NCBI GenBank assembly: GCA_016933045.1
Contig: JAFGBR010000020.1
Coordinates: forward strand, 116,265 to 180,264
Direction: 5' to 3'
Source: Marinilabiliaceae bacterium
GTDB lineage: Bacteria > Bacteroidota > Bacteroidia > Bacteroidales > Marinilabiliaceae
Length of the DNA stretch: 64,000 nucleotides
A program made the translations under genes and the position numbers. The notes under the pieces are model-generated. The model made no database searches. It worked only from the letters and a program-made list of their open reading frames with translations, and had not been told where the DNA came from. This document shows positions 9,391 to 18,863 of this stretch, piece by piece (the stretch's first letter is position 1; every line of letters begins with the position of its first letter).

Positions 9391-10812
9391 ATGAAGAATG
9401 TTTATCTTGTTTTTGTTGCATTGGCGCTTTCGATGACAATCAATGCACAAAATGTGAAATGGATTGCAAGTAAGGAGAATGCGGTTTGGAAAGAGTCAAA
9501 AGTCCGACTTCAAAGAAAAGCGACAAAGCAACCTGATCTCGAAGTGAATGGTGATACAAAACTATCAGTATTCAATGCCTGGGGAGCTACCTTTAATGAG
9601 TTAGGATGGGATGCACTTAATGTTTTGCCAGAAGAAGAAAAGCAGTCTATAATTGAAAAAATATATTCACCAAGTGGCGACTTGAAGTTTACAATCGGTC
9701 GTTTTTCAATGAACGCCAACGATTATGCACGTGAATGGTATAGTTGTGATACTGTTGCAGGGGACTTTGAACTGAAATATTTTAATATTGACAGAGATAA
9801 AACAACCCTAATTCCATACATCAAACAGGCACAAAAGAACAATCCTGGATTAACGTTTTGGATTTCTCCATGGTCGCCTCCGGCATGGATGAAGATAAAT
9901 CAGCATTATGCCTGTATGAGCAGTAAATACAACGATTTACCTGAGGAAAGAAGTGTTGGAGCTTTGGATTATGATATGTTTATTCAGTCTCCAAGGTATC
10001 TCGATGCCTATGCTCGTTATTTCTGTAAATTTATTGATGCTTATAAAGAGCAGGATATTCCAATTACAAAAGTAATGTATCAGAATGAAGCATATAGTTT
10101 CTGGACTCCATATCCTGGATGCTCATGGTCTGCTGAAGGTACTGCAAGATTTAATGGTGAGTATTTAGCTCCTGCATTGGCAAAAAATCATCCTGAAATA
10201 GATCTGTTCTTCGGCTCAATTAATTCGAAAAGATTTGATATTATTGATCGTGCACTTTCTAATGAGAAATTTGCGAAAAGCATTAAAGGTATCGGTTTGC
10301 AATGGGAAGGAGGTCAGATTCTTAAACAATTAAGAGAGAAGTATCCGGATTACAAGTACGTGCAAACAGAAAGTGAATGTGGAAAGGGACGGTTCGACTG
10401 GCCGTCTGCAGAGCATACGTTTCATTTAATTAACCACTATGTTGGTAATGGTTGTGAAGAGTATACCATATGGAATTCAGTTTTAACCAATCATGGATAT
10501 AGCCCATGGGGATGGAAACAAAATGCTCTTATTTTGGTGGATTCCGAAAAGAAAACAGCAACGTTTACTCCGGAGTATTATGCCGTAAAGCACTACTCGC
10601 ATTTTATTAATAAAGGTTCTGTATTAGTTGCTGCCAAAGAAACCGGGGGTGACAAAAACCCTATTTTGGTATTTAAAACACCTGAGGGTAAATATGTGAT
10701 TGTGGCCGGTAACTTAACGGATGAAAGCAAAGATATTTCGGTTAAAATCAATAATAAATACTTGAATGTTAATTTGAAAGGCCACTCGTTTAATACCTTT
10801 ATTTTAAAGTAA
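9391..10812 (+). CDS. GH30 family glycoside hydrolase
   Basis: 473 residues from the ATG at 9391, which begins a clear signal peptide (MKNVYLVFVALALSMTINAQ). An upstream in-frame start at 9346 would overlap the previous gene and spoil the signal peptide. It is a GH30 (alpha/beta)8 barrel with a C-terminal beta domain. GATFNE, SPWSPPAWMK, acid/base Glu233 in YQNEA and nucleophile Glu327 in QTESECG are visible. GH30 includes beta-glucosidases, beta-xylosidases, xylanases and endo-beta-1,6-galactanases. With arabinan/galactan enzymes around it, a galactan or arabinogalactan side-chain role is plausible but inferred. It probably acts in the periplasm or at the surface. Confidence 0.85.
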   Translation: MKNVYLVFVALALSMTINAQNVKWIASKENAVWKESKVRLQRKATKQPDLEVNGDTKLSVFNAWGATFNELGWDALNVLPEEEKQSIIEKIYSPSGDLKFTIGRFSMNANDYAREWYSCDTVAGDFELKYFNIDRDKTTLIPYIKQAQKNNPGLTFWISPWSPPAWMKINQHYACMSSKYNDLPEERSVGALDYDMFIQSPRYLDAYARYFCKFIDAYKEQDIPITKVMYQNEAYSFWTPYPGCSWSAEGTARFNGEYLAPALAKNHPEIDLFFGSINSKRFDIIDRALSNEKFAKSIKGIGLQWEGGQILKQLREKYPDYKYVQTESECGKGRFDWPSAEHTFHLINHYVGNGCEEYTIWNSVLTNHGYSPWGWKQNALILVDSEKKTATFTPEYYAVKHYSHFINKGSVLVAAKETGGDKNPILVFKTPEGKYVIVAGNLTDESKDISVKINNKYLNVNLKGHSFNTFILK

Positions 10813-10845
10813 AATGGTTTTTATTTAAACCCGATGATATCAGAT

Positions 10846-10871
10846 GTAAGGGGAGCTTTGGCTCCCTTTAC
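10846..10871 (+). terminator. Hairpin terminator after GH30
   Basis: GTAAGGGGAGC and GCTCCCTTTAC form an 11-bp stem (one G-T pair) with a TTTG loop, 34 bases after the GH30 stop. It is a compact GC-rich stem in AT-rich DNA, so a terminator or partial terminator between GH30 and the next GH43 is likely. Confidence 0.6.
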
Positions 10872-10911
10872 TAATACTACATTTACTTAAATTATATACT
10901 CCAATAACAAG

Positions 10912-11979
10912 ATGAAACATCATATTTACGTCATTAGTTGTTTTATTATTCTAATGCTATCCGGTATATCTTGCAAGGAAAAATCTCCTAAAGAGAACCT
11001 TGTTTTCAGCCATTATCTTTTTGCTTATTTTTCCAACAATAGTCCGGATGGAGAACAAATAAGGTTTGCCATAAGTGAAGATGGCTTTAATTATAAGCCA
11101 TTAAATGAAGGAGAACCTGTAATAGGTTCAGATACAGTTGCCATAAAGCATGGTATACGAGACCCACATCTTTTAAGAGGAGAGGATGGTAAAACTTTTT
11201 TAATGGTTGGAACCGATATGCGATGCAAAGATGGCTGGCATAGTAATGAAGGGTTGGTTTTATTAAAGAGCAGGGATCTAATAAACTGGGAGCATAAAGC
11301 CATCGATTTTCCAACACGCTTTGCTTATGTTGAAGGTTTGGATGCTGAGAATCTTCATGCCGTGTGGGCTCCTCAGGTTATTTGGGATAGCAAAGTGCAG
11401 AAATATATGGTTTATTACGCTTTAGGTCGGTATGACCAATCTTACAAAGTGGGCGGTCGCACACAACCTTACTTTAAGCTATATTATTCGTATGCAAACG
11501 ATGATTTTACGGATATCTCAGAACCTCGATTGTTGTTCGATTTTGGTACTGCAGCCATTGACGGGGATATTATATATGATGATTTAAATAAAGAGTATGT
11601 GCTCTTTTTTAAAGATGAAGGTTATCCTACTGATAACAATGGATTTCATACCGGTCGCGGAATATTGAGGGCTACAAGTAAGCAATTAACAGGGCCTTAT
11701 GCATCCGAATTTCGGCATTTAAATGTTAATAACAGAGCAGTGGAGGGCTCCAGCGTATTTCGTTTGATAAATTCAAATGAATATGTTTTAATGTATGACT
11801 GTTACAGGGATGGGCACTTCCAGTTTTGTAAGAGTTCCGATTTACAGCAGTTTACATTTGTTCAGAATTCAGAGGATAAAGATGATTTTACGCCGCGACA
11901 CGGAAGTGTCATCCATATAACAAAAGAAGAGGCTCAGCGATTACTCAAGAAATGGGGAGCTTCTACTGAAGTAAAATAG
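10912..11979 (+). CDS. GH43 lipoprotein (module B type)
   Basis: 355 residues. The lipobox LSGISC puts the acylated Cys at about position 22, so it is a lipoprotein, unlike the soluble exported paralogues. It has one GH43 propeller with YLFAYFS, GIRDPHL, AIDGDII and VEGSSVF motifs. It aligns along its length with the second half of the 669-residue protein at 6362. The conserved end DDFTPRHGSVIHITKEEA also matches the decayed fragment at 18628-18808. Likely alpha-L-arabinofuranosidase-type exo-activity, anchored to a membrane. The gene at 12022 follows after 42 bases. Confidence 0.82.
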   Translation: MKHHIYVISCFIILMLSGISCKEKSPKENLVFSHYLFAYFSNNSPDGEQIRFAISEDGFNYKPLNEGEPVIGSDTVAIKHGIRDPHLLRGEDGKTFLMVGTDMRCKDGWHSNEGLVLLKSRDLINWEHKAIDFPTRFAYVEGLDAENLHAVWAPQVIWDSKVQKYMVYYALGRYDQSYKVGGRTQPYFKLYYSYANDDFTDISEPRLLFDFGTAAIDGDIIYDDLNKEYVLFFKDEGYPTDNNGFHTGRGILRATSKQLTGPYASEFRHLNVNNRAVEGSSVFRLINSNEYVLMYDCYRDGHFQFCKSSDLQQFTFVQNSEDKDDFTPRHGSVIHITKEEAQRLLKKWGASTEVK

Positions 11980-12021
11980 AAAGAGTGATAAAACACAATC
12001 TCGTAATTAAAAAATATTGAA

Positions 12022-13674
12022 ATGATGTATATAATTAAAGGTGCAAGTCTGCTTGTTTTTCTTACTATTCTGGGCATTCATTGTAATGCTCAGGTTCCTC
12101 AAATAGCATACACATTTGAAAACTTAAATACCTCAGATGATGCCCGTAGGTTTCATGGTAGGTTGCATGGAACTGCAGAAATTGTAGAAATGACAGATGG
12201 TAATCACTGTCTCTATACAGGCGAGGGATTTATGGATCTCGGATTCCGAGGACGGGATATTGGCGAACTGTTTAAAAAAGATTACACCATTTCTGTTGAT
12301 GTTTGTGTAAGTCCCGATAATGCCTTAGGAACTTACAGTTGGTTGTTTGCTTTAGCCAATGGAACTGACTCTTATTTTGGTTTGATTAATTCCGCAGGAA
12401 ATCGCGACTGGTATTTTGAGATGAAACAGAAAGAGTCGGAAAGCGTTAAAACGCAAACGGGGCTCACGGTTAATGAGTGGAGTAATATCACGATAGTAAA
12501 AAAAGATAGTATTTGTTCGGTATTTGTGAATGGAGAAAAAAAATCATCAGAGAGTATTAGCGCATCATCACAAGATGTAGCCCGGGCAGTTGCTACTTCC
12601 TATATCGGAAAATCCCCATTTCTGGGAGATCACAATATGAGAGATGTATTAGTCGATAATTTTAAAATCTATAATGAAGCGTTACAGCATTCAAGCATAA
12701 ATAAATTGAGTAAACGAACAAGAAAGCTGGTTATAACAACCGATAATGATATCGACCGCAAAATTGTTTATCGTTGGGAAGCTAAAGGAAATCCAATTGT
12801 AACACATAAATATACTTGCGATCCGGCAGCTCTGGTTTATAATGATACGCTATTCATTTTTACAGGTGAAGACTATCAAGGTGGGCAACCGCATTATAAC
12901 ATTAAAAATTTCTGTGTTTTTGCGACTACCGATATGAAAAACTTCTGGGAATATAAGATTCCACTCAGAGCTACCGATTTTAGATGGGGGGAAAAGAATG
13001 CAGCATGGGCTAGTCAGGTTATAGAGCGAAATGGGAAATTTTACTGGTACAATAGTTCACAAACAACAGGTATTGGTGTTGCTGTGTCCGATCGCCCCGA
13101 AGGACCTTATAAAGATGCACTAGGGAAACCTTTAGTGACCAATGCAGATAGTTTTGGTAAAAGGCATGGCTGGCGAACCATTGATCCGACCGTATTTATA
13201 GATGATGATGGACAGGCATGGCTCTATTGGGGAAATGGAGCCTGCTGGGTTGTAAAGTTAAATGAAGATATGGTATCCTACGATAAAGCATATGGCGTTA
13301 AAATGATTGATATTCAGGGTGAAATGGAATTCTCATTTACAGAAGCTCCATGGATACATAAAAAGGATGGTAAGTATATGTTATCCTTTGCAGTCGGATT
13401 TCCCGAGCGTATAGTGTATGCCGTAAGTGATCGTCCCGAAGGACCCTACATATATAAAGGGATATTAAATGAAATTGCAGGGAATAGCACTACTAACCAC
13501 CAGGCAATAATAGAATACAAGAATCAATGGTATTTTATTTATCACAACGGAGGAATCCAAACTGATGGAGGTGGCGCAAGCAGAAGTATATGCATTGACA
13601 AGCTTGAGTTTGATAAAAACGGACTATATAAGCCGGTGATTATGACTACAAAAGGAGTGGATCGAATAAAATAG
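12022..13674 (+). CDS. LamG-GH43 two-domain glycosidase
   Basis: 550 residues. A signal peptide (cleavage near NAQ) precedes a LamG/concanavalin-like jelly roll (about 27-235, with DGNHCLYTGEGFMDLG and YISVDV-like strands). A GH43 domain (about 250-550) carries Asp267 in CDPAAL, IDPTVF and FTEAPW motifs. The catalytic part is a module C paralogue of the gene at 8397. LamG domains in such enzymes usually bind carbohydrate or pack against the catalytic domain. A second ATG lies at 12025 and the choice makes no practical difference. Probably an exported arabinofuranosidase-like enzyme. Confidence 0.82.
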   Translation: MMYIIKGASLLVFLTILGIHCNAQVPQIAYTFENLNTSDDARRFHGRLHGTAEIVEMTDGNHCLYTGEGFMDLGFRGRDIGELFKKDYTISVDVCVSPDNALGTYSWLFALANGTDSYFGLINSAGNRDWYFEMKQKESESVKTQTGLTVNEWSNITIVKKDSICSVFVNGEKKSSESISASSQDVARAVATSYIGKSPFLGDHNMRDVLVDNFKIYNEALQHSSINKLSKRTRKLVITTDNDIDRKIVYRWEAKGNPIVTHKYTCDPAALVYNDTLFIFTGEDYQGGQPHYNIKNFCVFATTDMKNFWEYKIPLRATDFRWGEKNAAWASQVIERNGKFYWYNSSQTTGIGVAVSDRPEGPYKDALGKPLVTNADSFGKRHGWRTIDPTVFIDDDGQAWLYWGNGACWVVKLNEDMVSYDKAYGVKMIDIQGEMEFSFTEAPWIHKKDGKYMLSFAVGFPERIVYAVSDRPEGPYIYKGILNEIAGNSTTNHQAIIEYKNQWYFIYHNGGIQTDGGGASRSICIDKLEFDKNGLYKPVIMTTKGVDRIK

Positions 13675-13752
13675 TAATTTTAGTGTAAATACAGAGAAGG
13701 CACCTTTGGGGCTTCTCATAAGTATGGAATATTGAATTGTAAATAGAGAGTA

Positions 13753-14802
13753 ATGAAGATTAGAAAGAACTATTTCTTGGTGTTATTTCTTTTTCCTGCA
13801 TTTGTAATTGCATCGGCAAAAAGGGATTTCAACGAGAAAAGCATGGAGGCTTACCTCATGGTCTATTTTAAAGATCAGACCCATAGTCTTCATATGGCGT
13901 TGAGTGATGATGGATACATTTTCACTGATGTAAATGACGGAGAACCTGTAATTGCAGGAGATAGCATCGCAGAGCAAAAGGGAATCCGTGATCCGCATAT
14001 TTTTCGTGGGCCGGACGGTGCATTTTATCTGACCATGACCGACCTGCACATTTTTGCCAAGGACGAGGGGTTAAGAGATACTGAATGGGAATGCGATGGC
14101 AGACAGTATGGCTGGGGGAACAATAGGGGGTTGGTTTTGATGAAATCGAATGACCTTATTAACTGGACAAGAACCAATATGCGTGTTGACCAGGCTTTTG
14201 AAGGTTTGGAAAACATAGGTTGCGCATGGGCACCACAAACCACTTACGATGCAAAAAAGAAAAAGCTGATGCTCTACTTTACCATGCGTTTTGAAAATGG
14301 TTTGAATAAACTTTATTATGCGAACGTCAGCGATGAATTTACACGGCTCGAAACAAAGCCGGAGCTATTATTCACCTATCCTAAAGGGAATGTCAATTAT
14401 ATCGATGCCGATATCACCAAGGTTGGAAAAGAGTATCACATGTTTTATGTGTCGCATGAAGAAGGAGCAGGTATCAAGCAGGCAGTCTCAAAGTCTGTTA
14501 ATGAAGGATATGTTTATGACCCGAAATATTACGATCCTGAAGGACTTGGTTGTGAGGCACCCAATGTTTGGAAACGCATTGGTGAGGAAAGATGGGTACT
14601 GATGTATGATGTGTATCGTGCACGTCCCAACAACATGGGGTTTAGTGAGACAACCGATTTTAAGACGTTTGCTGATTTGGGACTTTTTAACAACGGTGTG
14701 ATGAAAACCACCAATTTTCAGTCGCCAAAACATGGTGCAGTGATACACGTTACGAAAAAAGAAGCTGATAATCTGAGAAACTACTGGAAAGAAAAACAGT
14801 AA
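13753..14802 (+). CDS. GH43 glycosidase (module A type), derived from a tandem protein
   Basis: 349 residues with an N-terminal signal segment (MKIRKNYFLVLFLFPAFV) almost the same as that of the gene at 6362. It has one GH43 propeller with GIRDPHIF, IDADITK and CEAPNVW motifs. It aligns with module A of 6362. The TAA at 14800 falls in what is the inter-module linker of 6362. The next codons in the same frame still resemble the start of module B, so this gene looks like a shortened descendant of an A-B fusion. The upstream block also matches that of 6362. Likely active. Confidence 0.82.
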   Translation: MKIRKNYFLVLFLFPAFVIASAKRDFNEKSMEAYLMVYFKDQTHSLHMALSDDGYIFTDVNDGEPVIAGDSIAEQKGIRDPHIFRGPDGAFYLTMTDLHIFAKDEGLRDTEWECDGRQYGWGNNRGLVLMKSNDLINWTRTNMRVDQAFEGLENIGCAWAPQTTYDAKKKKLMLYFTMRFENGLNKLYYANVSDEFTRLETKPELLFTYPKGNVNYIDADITKVGKEYHMFYVSHEEGAGIKQAVSKSVNEGYVYDPKYYDPEGLGCEAPNVWKRIGEERWVLMYDVYRARPNNMGFSETTDFKTFADLGLFNNGVMKTTNFQSPKHGAVIHVTKKEADNLRNYWKEKQ

Positions 14803-14856
14803 GTGTCTCAATTTGCAGTTTATTTGTTTGCTTTTTCAGAGGTGCTCAATAAATAA
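14803..14856 (+). pseudogene. Relic of a lost GH43 module B start
   Basis: Seventeen codons directly after the stop of the 13753 gene, in its frame, read VSQFAVYLFAFSEVLNK before another stop. They align without a gap to ESNFTAYLFAYFEGAAD at the linker/module B junction of the 6362 protein. The remainder of module B is absent here, because the next gene starts at 14891. I read this as a leftover of a deleted second module. Confidence 0.6.
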
Positions 14857-14890
14857 GATTTTGTAAATTAAATAAGTTGAGAGAAGAATT

Positions 14891-16579
14891 ATGATATTAA
14901 AAATAGGTGTTGCAATTTCATTATTGTTAATCTGCCTACAGGGGAGATCACAAAGTAATCAGATTAAAGAGTTGCTTCCTAAGGGTAATCCCATAATAAC
15001 AAATATATATACAGCAGATCCGGCAGCGATGGTGTAAGATGGAACTGTTTATGTATATACCGGACACGACGAAGCTCGGACCTTTAAAGATAGGTACACC
15101 ATGAATGATTGGCAGTTGTTTTCATCTACCGATATGGTAAATTGGAAATCTCATGGAGAGGTATTAAATGTTGATGCCTTCTCGTGGGTATTACGTGATG
15201 CTTGGGCAAGTGAAGTTGAAGAGCGAAACGGTAAATTTTATTTCTACATAAGCGCAGAACATAAAACAAAACCAGGTAAGGCCATTGGAGTTGCTGTAGC
15301 CGATAATCCTGAGGGACACTTCAGAGATGCTTTGGGGCATGCGTTAATTACCAACGATATGACGAATAAATCTGAAAGTAGTTTTGATGATATTGATCCA
15401 ACCGTTTTTGTAGATGATGATGGACAAGCCTATTTATATTGGGGAAATAATACCTGCTACTATGTTAAGCTTAAAGAAAATATGATAGAAATCGATGGAG
15501 AAATTCATACAGTTGATTTACCTCGTTTTACAGAAGCGCCCTTTTTGCACAAAAACAAAAACACATATTACTTGTCCTATGCCTATGGTTGGTCAGAAAG
15601 TATTGCTTATGCCACGAGCAATAGCCTTGAAGGGTCTTTGACATTTCAGAAAATTATTAACAGACCAGTAAATAACTGTCGAACTAACCATCAAAGTATT
15701 ATTGAGTTCAAGGGGCAGTCGTACTTTATCTATCATACCGGAGATATTGGTGGAGAATACAGACGCTCTGTTGCCGTTGATTATCTTTTTTATAATGAAG
15801 ATGGGTCAATTAAAGAAATAGTACCAACTGCCACTAGTGTTGGTCCAGCTATTAATGCACATGCAGGTTCCTATCTTGGTAGAAACTCGCAGGTTAACAA
15901 TAAGGAGTGGACAGAGCATCGAGAATTGTCGCTTTTGGAGGGTGATAAGATTATTTTTAAGCCACAAACAAGTGATGAAGGGACATGGAGCTGGAGTGGA
16001 GCTGGTGGTATTAGAGGCAATCAATCCAGACTTCACATTAAGAAACTTAAAGAAGATATGACGGGTAATTTAGTTGCACTTTTCACAAATAATAAAGGAA
16101 AAGCAACCTTTTTGGACTTTAATTTAATTGTCTATCCTCAAATCCCTAAAGGTTTAAAATCCGGTGCAATGTATGTTATACAGCCCGCTAACAGCGATTA
16201 TGCTGTCACATTTGAAGAAACTGCTTCAAACAGCGAAGCGAGAATCACATTGGATGAACTTTCTTATGATACCAATAAGCTTTGGCGATTGAAGCTGGAC
16301 GATGATGTGTTTTGGAGTATTTCACCGTCGACTGAATTATCCGAAGGTTTTGATGTGCGCGATGGATTAAAAAATGACGGGGCTGATGTATTGCTTTGGT
16401 CTTATTGGGGTGGAACAAATCAACAATGGTATTTTAAGAAATTAAAAAATGGTTATTATCAGATAAAAGCCAGGCATAGTCAAAAATGCCTGACATATGA
16501 TAGAGCAAATAACCGACTTATTCAATCAGCGGATACTGGTAATATGAATCAGCTGTTTAAGCTTATTGAAGTAAAATAA
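14891..16579 (+). pseudogene. GH43-ricin lectin gene with an in-frame stop codon
   Basis: The gene begins at ATG 14891 with a signal peptide (MILKIGVAISLLLICLQG) and module C hallmarks (GNPIITNIYTADPAAMV). TAA follows at 15035-15037 (codon 49), where paralogues have Tyr (VYN/VYD). The frame then stays open to 16579. Downstream come IDPTVF, FTEAPF, an Ig-like segment and a C-terminal ricin-type domain (about 415-562, with NQQWYFK and NQLFKLIE). A restart at 15101 would lack the signal peptide and the catalytic base Asp43 (TADPAA), so no secreted active enzyme is expected without suppression. A single-base change or a sequencing error would explain it. It is otherwise undamaged, so loss is recent. 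Confidence 0.75.
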
Positions 16580-16620
16580 CCGACTAATCCAAAATCGAAA
16601 AACATTAAAAACGAGAAAAT

Positions 16621-18579
16621 ATGAAATCAAAATCATTATTGATATTGCTTTTTAGCATTAAGATACTCTCTGCACAGACAGTAGAACCGGTAACCTTTAG
16701 TTTAAATACGAAAGATAAAGGTGCCGAAATAAAACCGACTATGTATGGCCTTTTTTTTGAAGATATCAATTTTGCAGCCGATGGTGGTTTATATGCCGAG
16801 ATGGTTAAAAACCGTTCGTTCGATTTTCCTCAAAATCTCATGGGATGGAAGTCATTTGGAAATGTAAAGGTTCAAAGCGAAGACGCCCCTTTCCCGAACA
16901 ATCCGAACTACATTGTTTTTGGCAGTGCAGGGCACAAAGATAAAAATACAGGTATCGAGAATGAAGGATTTCGTGGTATGGGGTTCAAAAAAGGAGCGAA
17001 CTACCGATTTTCGGTATGGGCTAAGAAAATGGATACCGATGATAGTCAGAATATTCGTATTGAGCTGATTAACTCAAACAACAGCAGAATTGGAAGTGTT
17101 GATTTATTGATTGATTCTGATGAATGGAAAAAATATGAGGTCATACTTCAGGCAGGGCAAACAGACCCCAAAGGTTTGATGAGAATTTTCTTTACTTCAG
17201 GAGGCTATTTGTGCTTGGACCATATCTCCTTATTCCCGGAAAATACCTGGAAAGGAAGAGAAAACGGCTTGCGAAGTGATTTAGCTCAGGCTTTGTATGA
17301 TATAAATCCTGGAGTATTTCGGTTTCCTGGTGGATGTATTATTGAAGGAACGGATCTAGAAACACGTTATGATTGGAAAAAGAGCGTAGGGCCGGTTGAA
17401 AATCGACCGTTAAATGAAAATCGATGGAATTACACATTTAGGCATCGACTTTTTCCAGATTACTATCAGACCTATGGATTAGGATTTTATGAGTATTTCC
17501 TATTGGCCGAAGACATGGGGGCTGAACCATTGCCCGTGGTTAGTGTAGGTCTTTCGTGTCAATATCAGAATAAGGGAGAGCATTGTCATGTTGCTATCGA
17601 AGATTTAGGTTCATATGTTCAGGATGCATTAGACTTAATTGAATTTGCCAATGGACCGGTTAGTTCTAGATGGGGTAAAGTTCGCGCAGAGATGGGCCAT
17701 TCGGAGCCTTTCAACTTAAAGTATATTGGCATTGGAAATGAGCAATGGGGGAATGAATATCCAGAGCGTCTGGAAGTTTTTGTGAATGCATTCCGAGAAA
17801 AATATCCTGAGATTAAAATTATTGGTAGTGCTGGACCAACTGTTGACGATAATAGATTCAAACACCTTTGGCCTGAAATGAAACGTCTGGGTACTGAGCT
17901 TGTAGATGAACACTACTACAAAGATCCTAACTGGTTTTTAAACAATGCGGCCCGATATGACATATGTGATCGTGAAGGTCCGGCAGTTTTTGCCGGTGAA
18001 TATGCTTGTCACGTTCCTGGTAGAGCAAATAATTTTTATTCTGCCTTATGCGAGGCAGCCTTCATGACCGGTCTAGAACGTAATGCCGACATTGTGCACA
18101 TGTGTACCTATGCACCACTTTTTGCGCATGTTGATGGCTGGCAATGGCGTCCGGATATGATTTGGTTCGATAATCTTTCATTTGTAAAAACACCCAATTA
18201 TTACGTTCAGCAGATGTATGCCCAAAACCCGGGAACCCATGTGTTAAAATTGACTCGCGATAATGAGATTATTGCAGGGAAAGACGGTCTGTATGCTTCG
18301 GCAGTTTACGATGCAAACAATAAGAGTTACATTCTTAAAATTGCCAATACCGGCGATCAAGAGGTTTCTATTAATGTTGAATTAAGTGGTTTGTCAAAAA
18401 GAGCTAAACTGACATTGGGAGAATGCAAGGAGTTTTATAACCGTAATTTAGAAATAGAAAACAGAATCGAAGAACCTTTTAATATTGTTCCGGTAGCAAC
18501 ATTCCCCATACTGAAGGGAAACGCCCTCAATGTAAAATTGAAGCGACAAACATTCGGTCTTTATCGAATAGATTTATAG
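16621..18579 (+). CDS. Alpha-L-arabinofuranosidase, GH51
   Basis: 652 residues with a signal peptide (MKSKSLLILLFSIKILSAQ). GH51 landmarks are MYGLFFEDINFAADGGLYAE, a CBM4-like jelly roll inserted at about 75-205, FRFPGGCIIEG, acid/base Glu374 in GIGNEQWG and nucleophile Glu460 in FAGEYACH. The C-terminal beta domain ends QTFGLYRIDL. GH51 enzymes release terminal arabinofuranose from arabinan, arabinoxylan or arabinogalactan. Here the exported form fits removal of RG-I arabinan branches. The last ~34 bases of this gene are repeated imperfectly at 20574-20607 in front of the GH35 gene. Confidence 0.92.
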   Translation: MKSKSLLILLFSIKILSAQTVEPVTFSLNTKDKGAEIKPTMYGLFFEDINFAADGGLYAEMVKNRSFDFPQNLMGWKSFGNVKVQSEDAPFPNNPNYIVFGSAGHKDKNTGIENEGFRGMGFKKGANYRFSVWAKKMDTDDSQNIRIELINSNNSRIGSVDLLIDSDEWKKYEVILQAGQTDPKGLMRIFFTSGGYLCLDHISLFPENTWKGRENGLRSDLAQALYDINPGVFRFPGGCIIEGTDLETRYDWKKSVGPVENRPLNENRWNYTFRHRLFPDYYQTYGLGFYEYFLLAEDMGAEPLPVVSVGLSCQYQNKGEHCHVAIEDLGSYVQDALDLIEFANGPVSSRWGKVRAEMGHSEPFNLKYIGIGNEQWGNEYPERLEVFVNAFREKYPEIKIIGSAGPTVDDNRFKHLWPEMKRLGTELVDEHYYKDPNWFLNNAARYDICDREGPAVFAGEYACHVPGRANNFYSALCEAAFMTGLERNADIVHMCTYAPLFAHVDGWQWRPDMIWFDNLSFVKTPNYYVQQMYAQNPGTHVLKLTRDNEIIAGKDGLYASAVYDANNKSYILKIANTGDQEVSINVELSGLSKRAKLTLGECKEFYNRNLEIENRIEEPFNIVPVATFPILKGNALNVKLKRQTFGLYRIDL

Positions 18580-18625
18580 TAGATATTTTAGAAAAATGAA
18601 AAAAGTAATTTATTCGGTATTTCTG
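18546..18625 (+). repeat. Left copy of an imperfect 80-bp direct repeat
   Basis: This block holds the GH51 3' end and a start MKKVIYSVFL. It matches 20574-20652 with five mismatches and one single-base gap, counted by eye. The two copies flank the GH43 gene at 18864, so the segment between them arrived by insertion or by a duplication with insertion. Confidence 0.8.
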
Positions 18626-18808
18626 TAAATGAATATGTGTTAATTTATGATTCTTTACTAGAACAGCTTTACCAGTTCAGTAAAAGTGCCAACCTGATAT
18701 ATTTTTCAATTTGGAAAAATATAATAACAAAGAATTATTTCACTGCTTGCCATGAACTGTTTATTCAACTAACTAAATTGGAAAAGAAACGATTTAAGAA
18801 ATTTATAT
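18596..18808 (+). pseudogene. Decayed GH43 lipoprotein relic (start stub joined to module B C-terminus)
   Basis: ATG 18596 starts MKKVIYSVFL then stops (TAA 18626). From 18628 another frame reads NEYVLIYDS and continues about 57 codons. It aligns without gaps to the end of the 10912 protein: QFSKSANLIYFS with QFCKSSDLQQFT, and YFTACHELFIQLTK with DFTPRHGSVIHITK. This is a fossil of module B with most of the gene deleted. An open frame of 81 codons (18637-18882, GTG start) runs through it but is best seen as this relic, not a real gene. Confidence 0.6.
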
Positions 18809-18863
18809 ATATGCTCTTAATTAGTTTTAAAGCAACTGGAAAAATAATTAGTCAACAAATGAT

